In this document: positions 10,037 to 18,803 of the stretch, piece after piece | Position numbering within the stretch: position 1 is the stretch's first letter | Layout: each line of letters opens with the position of its first letter | Assembly: GCF_013359735.1 (NCBI RefSeq) | Contig: NZ_JABFMX010000017.1 | Coordinates: 1 to 64,000 of the forward strand | Origin: Arthrobacter sp. C9C5 | GTDB taxonomy: Bacteria > Actinomycetota > Actinomycetes > Actinomycetales > Micrococcaceae | Direction of reading: 5' to 3' | DNA: 64,000 bases | Position numbers and translations under genes: made by a program | The notes under the pieces: model-generated | What the model was told of the DNA's origin: nothing | Seen by the model: the letters and a program-made list of their open reading frames with translations, nothing else | The model's database searches: none

Positions 10037-10465
10037 TCATTCCGCCGGCTGGGGTTTGCCCAGTCGCAGCAGCAGGGCCGTAAGCGCGGTGACAGCCGCA
10101 CACACTGCGGCTCCCCAGGCGATGTCCGTCAGCGCCACCACGGCCGGGAAGTCCTTGAGGATGGCGAAGGCGGTCAGGGCCCAGGTTGCGTAGGTGAAGA
10201 AGCCGAACAGCGCCGCCCCGGCCACCCGGCTCCGGAGTGTGGCTTTGGGATCGTTGGGCCGGATGCCGTAGTGCACTATGCCCACCACGTAGACGACGTA
10301 GAACAGCACCGCGCCCAGCACGTTGAAGCTGGCGGGGAGCAGGTGCCCGATCTGGCTGCGGTATTGGTTGTTTGCCACGGTGCTGATCCAGAGGGCGTCG
10401 ATTCCGGCGAAAATGACGGCGGCAACTGCGTAGGCGAGCAGCCACTTCTTGGTGGGACCGGTCAT
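10037..10465 (-). CDS. DUF2177 family membrane protein
   Basis: The start is the ATG at 10465 ([27 protein letters not shown]), with GAGGAGCCACC immediately upstream. The 142-residue protein has four hydrophobic segments, near residues 8-27, 49-67, 86-107 and 113-133. [25 protein letters not shown] and GIVHYGIRP are characteristic of DUF2177, a small membrane family of unknown function that is often beside the DUF1295 family, as here. The two genes are divergently arranged around a 160-base gap. Confidence 0.85.
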   Translation of the reverse strand: MTGPTKKWLLAYAVAAVIFAGIDALWISTVANNQYRSQIGHLLPASFNVLGAVLFYVVYVVGIVHYGIRPNDPKATLRSRVAGAALFGFFTYATWALTAFAILKDFPAVVALTDIAWGAAVCAAVTALTALLLRLGKPQPAE

Positions 10466-10625
10466 GGTGGCTCCTCTTGTCGGCAACGTGCGGGCGTTCC
10501 CCGAAGTATAGGCGGCGGCAAGTCAGGGCTGCGTTTCTCGGGGATTGAACAATACTGATGGTGGTGGGCGATGCCCCCGCCCCGGCGCGCCAGCGCTTGG
10601 TGATGCCTGTGAAGGGAACATCCTG

Positions 10626-11492
10626 ATGAAAGACTCGGACCGCAAGGCCCTCGCCACCATCCCCGTGGTCGTCGTGATTGGGGCTCTGCTGGCGGTTGCC
10701 GGCAGCCAGGGCGGCGCCGTTGTCGGCGGGATTCCCGTCTTCGCGCTGGCCGTTGGGGCCGCCTTCCTGATCCAGTGGCTGGCGTTCATTCCGGCGTTCC
10801 TGGCGCAGACGGAGAAGTTCTACGACCTGACCGGGTCGCTGAGCTACATCGCCGTCACGCTGCTGCTCGTGCTGCTCACCCCGGGGATAGATGCCCGGGG
10901 ACTCCTGCTGGCGGCATTGGTCCTGGTGTGGGCGGCCCGGCTTGGCACCTTCCTGTTCCGACGGATCAGCCGGGCCGGCAAGGACGATCGTTTTGACGAG
11001 ATCAAGCCCTCCTTGGTCCGCTTCCTCAGCGTGTGGACCATGCAGGGGATCTGGGTGGCGTTCACCGCTGCCGCCGCGTGGGTGGCCATGACTTCCGCGA
11101 ACCGGGTAGCGCTGGACGGCTTCGCCGTCGCCGGCCTGTTGGTTTGGGTGGCGGGCTTCGGCTGCGAGGTTTTGGCGGACTCCCAGAAGTCCCGGTTCAG
11201 TGCGGACCCCGCCAACAAGGGCAAGTTCATCTCGACAGGTTTGTGGGCGAAGTCCCGGCACCCGAACTACTTTGGCGAAATCCTGCTCTGGGTCGGCGTC
11301 GCGATCATTGCCTTGCCCGTGCTGCAGGGGTGGCAGTGGGTTGCCCTCATCTCACCGGTGTTCGTCGCCCTGTTGATCACCAAGGTCAGTGGCGTGCCGC
11401 ACCTCGAAAAGAAAGCCGACACCAAGTGGGGCGGCCAGGCCGACTACGAGGCGTACAAGAAGAACACCCCGGTGCTGATCCCCCGGATCTAG
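10626..11492 (+). CDS. DUF1295 (steroid 5-alpha-reductase-like) membrane protein
   Basis: I start this at the ATG at 10626 (MKDSDRKALATIPVVVV), with GAAGGGAA upstream; an earlier in-frame ATG at 10545 lacks support. The 288-residue polytopic membrane protein has about six hydrophobic segments. The C-terminal block GLWAKSRHPNYFGEILLWVGV near residues 208-228 and the last stretch with KADTKWGGQADYEAYKKNTPVLIP are the conserved core of the DUF1295/5-alpha-reductase family, where the His-Pro-Asn-Tyr region is thought to bind NADPH. The substrate may be a lipid or sterol-like compound; this is not shown. Confidence 0.85.
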   Translation: MKDSDRKALATIPVVVVIGALLAVAGSQGGAVVGGIPVFALAVGAAFLIQWLAFIPAFLAQTEKFYDLTGSLSYIAVTLLLVLLTPGIDARGLLLAALVLVWAARLGTFLFRRISRAGKDDRFDEIKPSLVRFLSVWTMQGIWVAFTAAAAWVAMTSANRVALDGFAVAGLLVWVAGFGCEVLADSQKSRFSADPANKGKFISTGLWAKSRHPNYFGEILLWVGVAIIALPVLQGWQWVALISPVFVALLITKVSGVPHLEKKADTKWGGQADYEAYKKNTPVLIPRI

Positions 11493-11615
11493 CCACACAG
11501 CGGCACTCCGGTCCGTCACAGTGGGTCACGACACACAGAGTTAACCCTGTCCGGTCGCCATCGCCGCCGAACCTTGGCAAAATGCAGGTGGATCAATTGC
11601 TTCTAAAGGAGACCC

Positions 11616-12485
11616 ATGGGCGCGAACGCTGCGGAAAACACGAACCTTCGACTTAAGGCTGTGCTGGACGTCCTCGCCGAGGGGGTCTGGTCGGGCGAGA
11701 AGCTGAACGCCGGCGTCGTGCTGGGCGAGGCCATCGCACGGGTGCCGCTCAACGACCATGAGCGCGAACTGCTCAGCGGCGGCATTCCCCGCGGCCACAA
11801 GGCGCTCACCACCGCGACGGCCAAGCTGGTCAAGGCCGGCTGGCTGGTCAAGGGCCGCTCCGGCTGGACCATCACCGAGGACGGCCAGCGCGCCACGGTC
11901 GCCTTCGCCGACCCCGCCGCCTTCACCGCAGCGCTCGACGCCGGTACCCCGGTTCCGGCCGACACCCCGCTGCCGTCCGCCCCGGCCGGGAAAGCAACCG
12001 GGAAGCCGGCGCCCAAGGCCGTCAAGGTAGCGGAAGAGGTCGCCGAGAAGGTGGCCGACAAGGCCGCCAGGCTGGTCGAAGAGGTTGTTGCGCCGGTCGC
12101 CAAGGCCGTACGGAAGCGCAAGGCAGCTGCTGAGGCGCCCGCCGAAGCAGCCCCCGCCGCCCCGGCTGCGGGCGTGGAGACGATCGAGCAACCAGAAGCG
12201 GTTGCCGTTGCCGGCGATTTCAACGTCCTGCTCGGTGCACCCGCCAACTGGGCCCCGCAGTACGACGAGGCCCAGATGCAGCTGGACGAGGTGGACCAGC
12301 TCTGGAAGCTCGCCGCGGAACTGCCGGCCGGCTCCTACAGCTTCAAGATCGCGATCAACCGGTCCTGGGACGAGAACTACGGCGCCTTCGGCCACTTCGA
12401 CGGCGCCAACCACGAGGTGCACCACCGCGGCGGCCTGCTGGTCATCCAGTACGACCACCGGACCCGCGACATCGTCATCGACTAG
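11616..12485 (+). CDS. Three-part protein: winged-helix-like, histone-H1-like linker, X25/glycan-binding-type domain
   Basis: This 289-residue protein starts at the ATG at 11616, preceded by AAAGGAGACCC. Residues 1-105 look like a compact helical domain ending with KALTTATAKLVKAGWLVKGRSGWTITEDGQ, reminiscent of winged-helix DNA-binding proteins. Residues about 125-185 are a Lys/Ala/Pro-rich linker (KATGKPAPKAVKVAEEVAEK) like a histone-H1 tail. Residues about 192-289 (VAVAGDFNVLLGAPANWAPQYDEAQM, YSFKIAINRSWDENYGAFG) match the pullulanase X25-type immunoglobulin-like fold. No signal peptide is present, so it is probably cytoplasmic. Function is unknown; a nucleoid or glycogen-linked role is speculation. 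Confidence 0.75.
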   Translation: MGANAAENTNLRLKAVLDVLAEGVWSGEKLNAGVVLGEAIARVPLNDHERELLSGGIPRGHKALTTATAKLVKAGWLVKGRSGWTITEDGQRATVAFADPAAFTAALDAGTPVPADTPLPSAPAGKATGKPAPKAVKVAEEVAEKVADKAARLVEEVVAPVAKAVRKRKAAAEAPAEAAPAAPAAGVETIEQPEAVAVAGDFNVLLGAPANWAPQYDEAQMQLDEVDQLWKLAAELPAGSYSFKIAINRSWDENYGAFGHFDGANHEVHHRGGLLVIQYDHRTRDIVID

Positions 12486-12530
12486 GCGCCCGGCGAAGGG
12501 TCAGTCCCGAGCGGAGTATTAGACCGGAGC

Positions 12531-12776
12531 TCAGAACCTCGTGGGGTCCGGGGCCGGCGGAACGGGCGGCGGCGGGACCGGGCCGGGATCCGGGATCGGC
12601 AACGGCCCCGGGGAAGGCGCGGGTCCCGGCGTCGGACTTGGACCCGGCGCCGGAATGGGCGAGGGTGGAGTGGGGCCCGGATCCGGCGGGAACGGATCGC
12701 CGGGCTGCGGCTCCGGGGACATCGGCCCGGGCTCGGGCGGAAACGGGGACGGCTCGGGCGCTGGTGGAATGGTCAT
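12531..12776 (-). CDS. Small proline-rich protein
   Basis: The frame starting at the ATG at 12776 gives 81 residues that are almost entirely Pro with Gly, Ala, Ser and Glu (MTIPPAPEPSPFPPEPGPM...). There is no signal peptide and no recognised domain; it would be extended and disordered. The opposite strand also has an open frame (Gly-rich), so base composition alone could produce both. It lies just downstream of the MscS-type gene on the same strand. I keep it at low confidence because the start and stop sit neatly in the gap between flanking genes. Confidence 0.4.
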   Translation of the reverse strand: MTIPPAPEPSPFPPEPGPMSPEPQPGDPFPPDPGPTPPSPIPAPGPSPTPGPAPSPGPLPIPDPGPVPPPPVPPAPDPTRF

Positions 12777-12846
12777 GGCTCCGATTATCGACCCGTCACA
12801 CCGGAGAGGGAAGGCGGCCCGGGAAGACGGGCAGCGAAGAGCGTGC

Positions 12847-14085
12847 CTAGTTCTGCGCCGCGATCGACTTGTCGCGGTCCTCGAACACATCCTCGCCCGG
12901 ACCCGAGAACGCGCGGGAGCGCTGCACGGCCTCGATGGAGCCGGTGAAGAGCTGCGAATCGTGCGGGTCGGAGGGCAGCCGTGAGGCCGTCTCTTCCGCC
13001 GCGGAGAGCTTGCCCGGACGCTTGGCCGCGGGCTGGGTCGAGGCTCCAGCGGCCGGCATGGATTCGAGCCGGACGTGCGGCAGCGCGGTCGGGTATTCCT
13101 GCTGCAGGAAGAGCACCAGCTCCTCGCGGATCAGGCAGCGCAGGTCGAAGAGCGAGGCGCTGTCCCCGGCGCTGACCAGGATGCGGACCCGGACAAAACC
13201 TGCCGTCGCGTCGGTGATCTGCAGGATGCCTACGCGCTTGTCCCAGAGTTCGGTGGAGGCGAGCACCTTCTTTAGCTCCGCCCGCATCGCTTCCACCGGG
13301 GCACGCCAGTCGAGGTCGAACTCCACCGTGCCCATCACCTCGGACTGGCGCCGGGTCCAGTTCTCGAACGGGGTGGTGGTGAAGTACGTGGAGGGGAGGA
13401 TCAGCCGGCGGTCGTCCCAGATGTGGACCACCACGTAGGTCAGGGTGATCTCCTCGATCCGGCCCCATTCCTTCTGGACCACCACGACGTCGTCCACCCG
13501 GATCGCATCCGTGAAGGCGAGCTGGATGCCGGCGAAGACGTTGACCAGCGAGGTCTGCGCCGCGAGGCCGGCCACGATCGAGATCACGCCGGCGGAGGCC
13601 AGCAGCCCCGCACCGAGGGCCTGGATGGCGGGGAACGTCAGCATGATGCTGCCCAGCGCCACGATCGCGATCAGCGCGACGCCGATGCGCCGGGCCAGGA
13701 TCACCTGGGTGCGGAGCCGCCGGGCACGCCGGTTGTCCGCCACGTCCACCCGGTACCGCGTGAGCACCATGGTTTCGATGATCAGCAGCACGGCGATTGC
13801 CAGCCAGGCCACGGACCCGATCAGCGCGATCACCAGGCCGTGGTCCACGTTGCGGCGCCACTCGGCGTCGGCGGTGGTCGTGGCGAGTGCGATCCGCACG
13901 CCGATCAGGCACAGCGCGAAGCGCAGTGGCAGCCGCGCCACCCGGGAGGTCTCCCGGAGGGCCTCCTGCTTGCGGTTGAGCCGCAGGACAACGCGGCGCA
14001 CCAGCCAGGAAGCGATCAGCCCGGCGGCCACGGCCAGGGCCACGGCGAGGAAGGGCATGGCGGGGGTCAGAAACTCTTGCATCAT
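12847..14085 (-). CDS. Mechanosensitive ion channel family protein (MscS-like)
   Basis: This 412-residue membrane protein has an N-terminal segment near 8-28, further hydrophobic segments near 50-70, 85-107 and 130-150, and the pore/beta-domain block ASAGVISIVAGLAAQTSLVNVFAGIQLAFTDAIRVDDVVVV near 163-203. The G/A-rich TM3 helix followed by the D-x-I-x-V-x-D beta domain is the signature of MscS-family channels that open on membrane tension in hypo-osmotic shock. WGRIEEITLTYVVVHIWDDRRLILPSTYF near 207-235 completes the beta domain. The roughly 90-residue C-terminal tail is charged and variable. Confidence 0.9.
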   Translation of the reverse strand: MMQEFLTPAMPFLAVALAVAAGLIASWLVRRVVLRLNRKQEALRETSRVARLPLRFALCLIGVRIALATTTADAEWRRNVDHGLVIALIGSVAWLAIAVLLIIETMVLTRYRVDVADNRRARRLRTQVILARRIGVALIAIVALGSIMLTFPAIQALGAGLLASAGVISIVAGLAAQTSLVNVFAGIQLAFTDAIRVDDVVVVQKEWGRIEEITLTYVVVHIWDDRRLILPSTYFTTTPFENWTRRQSEVMGTVEFDLDWRAPVEAMRAELKKVLASTELWDKRVGILQITDATAGFVRVRILVSAGDSASLFDLRCLIREELVLFLQQEYPTALPHVRLESMPAAGASTQPAAKRPGKLSAAEETASRLPSDPHDSQLFTGSIEAVQRSRAFSGPGEDVFEDRDKSIAAQN

Positions 14086-14270
14086 TTAAGGTCTAGCAAG
14101 CTTCGCCGATCAACTGAAATCGGTGGATTGTCAAGGTGGGTCTGATCACGCCAGCGTCGCTTAGCCGCTGCCGCGCCGAATCCGGGGAAGATCAGGGACC
14201 TTAGCCCCTAGATACCTCGGAGCCACGCCCCAGAATTGAGCCACCACTTGCATCTCAGGGGGAGGGTGAC

Positions 14271-15014
14271 ATGAGCCATAGGGCCTCGTTGGGCACATTC
14301 GGTTCCGTCGCGTTCTGCGCGGCGGTTTTGCTGTCAGGGTGCGGCTCGCCCGCGGCGGCGCCGGCCACTACCGCGCCAGCCACCAGTGCGCCGGGCACGA
14401 CGTCGGCCTCCGCCACGGCGAGCGCCTCGCCGACGGTGGAATCACCTACTCCCGCAAGCAGTTCCGCGTCCAGCCCCATGACTACTGCGCCGGCGGGCTG
14501 GAAATCGTACACGACGTCGGACGGGACGCTGACTTTTGACTACCCGGGGACCTGGTCGGTCAAGGAGGTCGACGGCGCGGCGGCGCTGGTGAGCGACTAC
14601 GGCAAGACGATGGCGCGGCTGCGGACGCAGGTCGGGCCAGGCCCGGCGTGCACCACAAAGTCCCAGTTCATGGTCTATGACTCCGCACCGATTCCGGCCC
14701 TGGCGCAATCCGGGACCACTCCGAGGTTTACCTACGAGGCCCGGGTCAACGCCACCGCGGCGGATCCGTCAAAGCCCAACACCTTCGCCTACGGCATCAC
14801 CGCGGCGCCCGAACCGACCGGAACCGAGGCCTGCCCCATCTCGCACGTCTTCCCGTGGCCGCCACGGTCGGCGTCCTTTGGCGGCGTCTACGACCCGTTC
14901 GACACCACCCCCGGCAAACCGATGCACGTGGACACTCCCGAGGTGTACAAGGACACCACCGAGTACAAGTACATCAAGCAGGCCATGATGTCCCTCCGGC
15001 CGGCGGGGAAGTAA
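14271..15014 (+). CDS. Putative lipoprotein, first of a tandem paralogous pair
   Basis: This 247-residue protein has a signal peptide (MSHRASLGTFGSVAFCAAVLLSGC) ending in a lipobox LLSGC with the lipidated Cys near residue 24. A Thr/Ala/Ser/Pro-rich linker (residues 25-75) leads to a folded domain starting GWKSYTTSDGTLTFDYPGTWSV. The segments MARLRTQV, FMVYDS, FPWPP and FGGVYDP are shared with the next gene, showing recent duplication. A purine-rich site (GGGGGAGGG) precedes the ATG. Function is unknown; the domain resembles the PsbP/LpqN-like folds seen in actinobacterial lipoproteins, but I cannot confirm this. Confidence 0.75.
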   Translation: MSHRASLGTFGSVAFCAAVLLSGCGSPAAAPATTAPATSAPGTTSASATASASPTVESPTPASSSASSPMTTAPAGWKSYTTSDGTLTFDYPGTWSVKEVDGAAALVSDYGKTMARLRTQVGPGPACTTKSQFMVYDSAPIPALAQSGTTPRFTYEARVNATAADPSKPNTFAYGITAAPEPTGTEACPISHVFPWPPRSASFGGVYDPFDTTPGKPMHVDTPEVYKDTTEYKYIKQAMMSLRPAGK

Positions 15015-15021
15015 CCTGCCG

Positions 15022-15744
15022 GTGGGACAGGCTCGGCAGACGGCGGGTACCGCACTGGGGCTGGTCCTGCTGCTTGGCGGCTGCGCCGCCCCGGCAGCAC
15101 CGACGGAGAGCGCGGCGCCCGCCAGTACGACGGCGCCGGGCTCACCGACTACCGGAACCGGCACGCCGTCGGAGGAGACGCCGTCGGGCTGGCAGACCTT
15201 CACGACGTCGGACGGCCTGTCCTTCGACTACCCGCCGGGCTGGACCGCCAGGGATCCGGGCGGTGACCTCGGCGGAGCCTTCGTGGATGTCACCAATGCG
15301 GCCGGGAAGCCGATGGCCCAACTGCGCACCAACATTGTCACCGGCGCGGAGTGCACCGTGCAGTATCCCTATGAGGTCTACGATTCCCAGCCGCTCCAGG
15401 CCCTGGTGGAACCGGGCAGCGCGGACCGGGGCGTTCCCCGCTACGTCTTCGAATCCCGCGGTGACGGCACCGGACCGGGCCCGAGCCAGAACACCACGGC
15501 CGCGTACGGCGTCACCATGATGCCCGACGAGACCGGGCCGCTCGCCTGCCCGATGTTCCATCTCTTCCTGTGGCCGCCGAGCGGGGCATTGTTCGGCGGC
15601 ACCTACAACCCGGCGAACAACCTCACCCCGGGCCCGGCGTCGTTGCCGTATCTGGAAAAGGCGAAGCGCTACGCCGGCACGGAGGAGTACCAAACGATCC
15701 GGAAGATGATCACGTCGCTGCGGCCGGCGAAGGCGACGGGGTAG
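15022..15744 (+). CDS. Putative lipoprotein, second of a tandem paralogous pair
   Basis: This starts at a GTG seven bases after the previous stop. The 240-residue protein has a signal sequence with lipobox LLGGC (Cys near residue 21), a Ser/Thr/Pro linker, then GWQTFTTSDGLSFDYPPGWTARDPG, closely parallel to its neighbour's GWKSYTTSDGTLTFDYPGTWSV. Shared downstream blocks are MAQLRTN, YEVYDSQP, CPMFHLFLWPP, LFGGTYNP and TSLRPA at the end. The pair is almost certainly co-transcribed and translationally close. Role unknown; likely attached to the outer face of the membrane. Confidence 0.75.
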   Translation: MGQARQTAGTALGLVLLLGGCAAPAAPTESAAPASTTAPGSPTTGTGTPSEETPSGWQTFTTSDGLSFDYPPGWTARDPGGDLGGAFVDVTNAAGKPMAQLRTNIVTGAECTVQYPYEVYDSQPLQALVEPGSADRGVPRYVFESRGDGTGPGPSQNTTAAYGVTMMPDETGPLACPMFHLFLWPPSGALFGGTYNPANNLTPGPASLPYLEKAKRYAGTEEYQTIRKMITSLRPAKATG

Positions 15745-15790
15745 CCGCACTGGCTAGCCGCACCCCGGCGCGGCGCGGGCATCCGAAAAG

Positions 15791-16057
15791 TTACACGGCA
15801 GGGAAGTGCCGGCGCCGGCGCGTGTGGGCGCGAGCCGCCGTGCTGCTCTTGGTCCAGGTGGTGCCGCCCCAGGGAGTTGAATGGGTCTCCCGGATCAGCC
15901 CGGTGCCGGCGCACTCGCGGACTGCCATGATGCCGTCCGCCGCGGAACGCTTGTCCTCGAAGGCTTTTGAGACAGCGAGCACTGTGCCGTCCGCCCCCAG
16001 CAGCCGGAACCGGACGTTCGATTCTGCGTCGGTGAAGATTTCGAATTGTCCTGCCAT
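15791..16057 (-). CDS. DUF1508 (YegP-like) domain protein
   Basis: This 88-residue protein begins MAGQFEIFTDAESNVRFRLLGADGTVLAVSKAFEDKRSAADGI. The pattern of a residue-by-residue F-E-I-F strand, F-R-L followed by G-x-V-L, and S-x-x-F-x-x-K-x-x-A-x-x-G-I is the single-copy DUF1508/YegP repeat, a small fold of unknown function. The C terminus is basic (ARAHTRRRRHF). The start has AAAGGAAAAGAC upstream. It stands alone between the lipoprotein pair and acylphosphatase. Confidence 0.75.
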   Translation of the reverse strand: MAGQFEIFTDAESNVRFRLLGADGTVLAVSKAFEDKRSAADGIMAVRECAGTGLIRETHSTPWGGTTWTKSSTAARAHTRRRRHFPAV

Positions 16058-16213
16058 TGTCTTTTCCTTTCAGGCGTTCCGGCGGGCGTCGCGGGGTGTC
16101 CGCTGAGTGCACTGTGCCGGAGGTCTTCTTCCACCCTCCTTGGCCCGGGACAGGGCTGAAAGGGGCAAAAGTCCCGGATGTGGGCGGCGCCGGACCGGGA
16201 CTACATTGGAGGC

Positions 16214-16531
16214 ATGGCTGATTTTGCTGGTGGATCCGGGGCAGTGGATGCGGGTGCCGCCGTGCGTCTGACGGCCCGGGTGCAGGGCATGGTGCAGGCG
16301 GTCGGCTTCCGGTACTGGACGGTGCGCAAGGCCGAGGAGCTCGCGCTGCGCGGCACCGTCAGGAACAACGACGACGGCACGGTCGGCGTCGTCGTAGAGG
16401 GTCCGCAGGCGGTGGTGCTGCAGTTCCGGACCTGGCTGCGCTCGCCGGATGCCCCGGGGCGGGTGGAGCACGTGGAGGAGCGGATCTCTCCCGCCACCGG
16501 TGCGTTCAGCAACTTCCGGGTGCTCTACTGA
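16214..16531 (+). CDS. acyP: Acylphosphatase
   Basis: The ATG at 16214 has TTGGAGGC directly upstream and is preferred over the in-frame ATG at 16178. The 105-residue protein carries the acylphosphatase pattern R-x-x-G-x-V-Q-x-V-G-F-R (ARVQGMVQAVGFRYWTVRKAEELALRG near 20-46) with the phosphate-binding Arg, followed by GTVRNNDDGTVGVVVEG with the catalytic Asn. It hydrolyses carboxyl-phosphate mixed anhydrides. The Asn-Asn in place of the usual single Asn keeps the catalytic residue. Its 15-residue Gly/Ala N-terminal extension is unusual but small. Confidence 0.9.
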   Translation: MADFAGGSGAVDAGAAVRLTARVQGMVQAVGFRYWTVRKAEELALRGTVRNNDDGTVGVVVEGPQAVVLQFRTWLRSPDAPGRVEHVEERISPATGAFSNFRVLY

Positions 16532-16558
16532 GCGCGGGTCACACCCTAGGCGGGGGCA

Positions 16559-18271
16559 TCAGGGCAGCGGCCTCAGCAGCCCGCTCGCCAGCACCGCTTG
16601 CCGGGACAGGGTCTTGTAGCCCTCCCGTTCGAACAGCACCGTGATCAGCCCGTCGTCGTGGCCCATCACCAGGCCCCGGCCCCAGAGCGCATGCTCCACG
16701 GCCGAGTTCAGCGGGAACTCTTCCGCGCTGGCCGTGGCAGAACCGGCCGTGGCAGCGCCGTCGTCGTGCGTCCTCGCTGACGAGCCGTCGCTGCAGTTGT
16801 CGCAGTTCCCGCACGGGGCCGGGAGGTCCTCGCCGAAGTAGCCCAGCAGGAACTGGCGCCGGCAGCGGTGCGTCTCCGCGTAGCCGCGCATCATGGCGAT
16901 GCGGGACTTGTCCACGCGTTCCCGCGCCGCGACGAGGGCGACGGCGCGCTCCACCACCGCCGCCGGATCGACCTCCGGTGCGAGGCCCGCCCCGTCGGAC
17001 GCCATCGTCACGAAGCCGGTGTCCTGCAACTGGTTCAGCAGCCCCGTGACCCGGCGCGGCGGGAACCCCGTGGCGAGCGCCAACGACTGCGGCGAAACCG
17101 GAGTGCCGGCGTCGCACAGGACATCAAGGACGGCGAGCAGGGCCTCCTCGTCCGGACGGTGGGTGGCGAAGTAGCGGCGCAGGCCCAGGTCCTCGGAGCG
17201 GTAGTGCAACACCGCGACGGCGGACAGGCCGTCGCGACCGGCGCGGCCGAACTGCTGGTAGTAACTGTCCAGCGACTCGGGAATGTCCGCGTGCAGCACG
17301 AACCGGACGTCCGGCTTGTCGATCCCCATCCCGAACGCGGTCGTCGCCACCACCACGTCGAGGTCCCCGGCCAGGAACTGCCGGTGGACCTCGTCCCGTT
17401 CCGCCGCGCTCCGGCCCGCGTGATAGGCCGCGGCGCGCAGGCCCTTCTGCGCCAGCTTCGCGGCGTACTTCTCGGTGTCCTTCCGCTTGGCGGCGTAGAC
17501 CAGGCCCGGGCCGTGCAAGTCGCGAACCAACGCTGCGGCCTGCCGCACCACGGCGCGCCGTTTCTCCTTGTCCTCGTGGTGCCGGATGACCTCCAGGCTG
17601 ATGTTGGGCCGGTCGAAGCCGCGGACCAGCACCAGCGGATCCGTCATCCGTAGGCGGTCCAGGATCTCCTCGCGGACCGGGGGAGCGGCGGTGGCGGTGA
17701 GGGCCGCCGTCGTCGGGTTGCCCAGGCGCTCGCGGACCTCCCCGAGGCCGAGGTAGTCGGGCCGGAAATCGTGGCCCCAGGTGGAGACGCAGTGGGCCTC
17801 GTCCACCACGAACAGGGCAATGTTCAGGGCCGCTAGCCGCTCCACCGTGCTGGTCTTCGCCAGCTGCTCCGGCGCGAGGAAGAGGAACGCGGCGTCGCCG
17901 TGCTCCACGGCCTGCCAGGCGCGCTCCTGCTCCGCGGCGCTGTGTGAGGAATTGACGGCGACGGCGTGGCCCGGGCCCAGCGCGCCGGCCAGCCCGTCCA
18001 GCTGGTCCTCCTGCAGGGAGATCAGCGGGGAGACGACGACGGTGGGCCGCTTGAGCTGCCGGTGCAGGAGCAGCGCCGGGACCTGGTAGATGGCCGACTT
18101 CCCGTAGCCGGTGGGCATCACCGCGAGGACATCCCGGCCAGCCGCGAGCGCGCGCATGCCGTCTAACTGCCCGTCGCGGAGCCCGGGGAGGCCAAAGGCG
18201 GCGGCAGCGAGCGTGCGGAGGGCGCCGTCGTCGGCCGCTTCGGGGGCCGGGCCGGCGCTGGCTTGGCTCAT
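16559..18271 (-). CDS. recQ: ATP-dependent DNA helicase RecQ
   Basis: This 570-residue SF2 helicase shows motif I AVMPTGYGKSAIYQVPALL near residues 54-72, motif Ia VVVSPLISLQEDQ, motif II DEAHCVSTWGHDFRPDY near 156-172, motif III TATA and motif VI QQFGRAGRDG near 341-350. The RecQ-specific loop is intact. A zinc-binding segment CRRQFLLGYFGEDLPAPCGNCDNC near 471-494 has the four expected cysteines. The HRDC domain is not seen, so it is a shorter RecQ. It unwinds 3'-5' in recombination and repair. The start ATG at 18271 has GGGAG upstream. Confidence 0.92.
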   Translation of the reverse strand: MSQASAGPAPEAADDGALRTLAAAAFGLPGLRDGQLDGMRALAAGRDVLAVMPTGYGKSAIYQVPALLLHRQLKRPTVVVSPLISLQEDQLDGLAGALGPGHAVAVNSSHSAAEQERAWQAVEHGDAAFLFLAPEQLAKTSTVERLAALNIALFVVDEAHCVSTWGHDFRPDYLGLGEVRERLGNPTTAALTATAAPPVREEILDRLRMTDPLVLVRGFDRPNISLEVIRHHEDKEKRRAVVRQAAALVRDLHGPGLVYAAKRKDTEKYAAKLAQKGLRAAAYHAGRSAAERDEVHRQFLAGDLDVVVATTAFGMGIDKPDVRFVLHADIPESLDSYYQQFGRAGRDGLSAVAVLHYRSEDLGLRRYFATHRPDEEALLAVLDVLCDAGTPVSPQSLALATGFPPRRVTGLLNQLQDTGFVTMASDGAGLAPEVDPAAVVERAVALVAARERVDKSRIAMMRGYAETHRCRRQFLLGYFGEDLPAPCGNCDNCSDGSSARTHDDGAATAGSATASAEEFPLNSAVEHALWGRGLVMGHDDGLITVLFEREGYKTLSRQAVLASGLLRPLP

Positions 18272-18427
18272 TCGGCGGCTCCCTTGCGAACGTGGGGACT
18301 TTGGCGGCCCGCAGTGCCGGCCGTTGAGTTCAGGGTAGGCGCAGCCGGGAGTTACAAGAAACGATTCGGCGCCCGGTCAGGACAAATGGCCCTCGGCAGG
18401 GACTGCTTCGGTGAGTAGGGTGACCGC

Positions 18428-18763
18428 ATGCAGAAGATATCGATCGACGCCCTGGCCCGCCAGCAGGTTACGGCAGCGCTCGCGGCCGGCAGCGGGAGGG
18501 CCGCCGACACCGTCTACGGCGGCCACGAGAAGGTCCTCCGGCAGACCGTGATGGCGTTCAAGGCCGGGACGCAGTTGAGCGAGCACCAGAACCCCGGGGA
18601 GGCGACGGTCTATGTGATCCGCGGCTGCGTCCGGCTGCAGGCCGGCGAGGAATCGTGGCAGGGGAAAGCCGGCGACCTGCTGATCGTGCCCGACGGGCTG
18701 CACAGCCTGATGGCGGAGGAAGACTCGGCGATCCTGATGACGGTGGCGAAGACCAAAGGCTGA
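18428..18763 (+). CDS. Small cupin-domain protein
   Basis: This 111-residue protein has a single cupin fold: AGTQLSEHQNPGEATVYVIRGCVRLQAGEESWQGKAGDLLIVPDGLHSLMAEEDS. The H-x-N-P-x-E pattern near 54-59 and the later P-x-x-x-H near 87-91 supply candidate metal ligands. Function is unspecified. It sits 40 bases upstream of the hydroxy-acid oxidase gene on the same strand and could be co-transcribed. Confidence 0.8.
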   Translation: MQKISIDALARQQVTAALAAGSGRAADTVYGGHEKVLRQTVMAFKAGTQLSEHQNPGEATVYVIRGCVRLQAGEESWQGKAGDLLIVPDGLHSLMAEEDSAILMTVAKTKG

Positions 18764-18803
18764 CTACGGACTAGAACGCACACCCGGAATTGAAAGGCCC
18801 TCC

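Noticed and set aside
12541..12984. Gly-rich plus-strand frame opposite the proline-rich gene
   Set aside because: Composition mirrors the opposite strand and there is no ribosome binding site or conserved motif.
16126..16213. Alternative upstream start for acylphosphatase at 16178
   Set aside because: The ATG at 16214 has a clear TTGGAGGC site; the longer form adds an unsupported tail.
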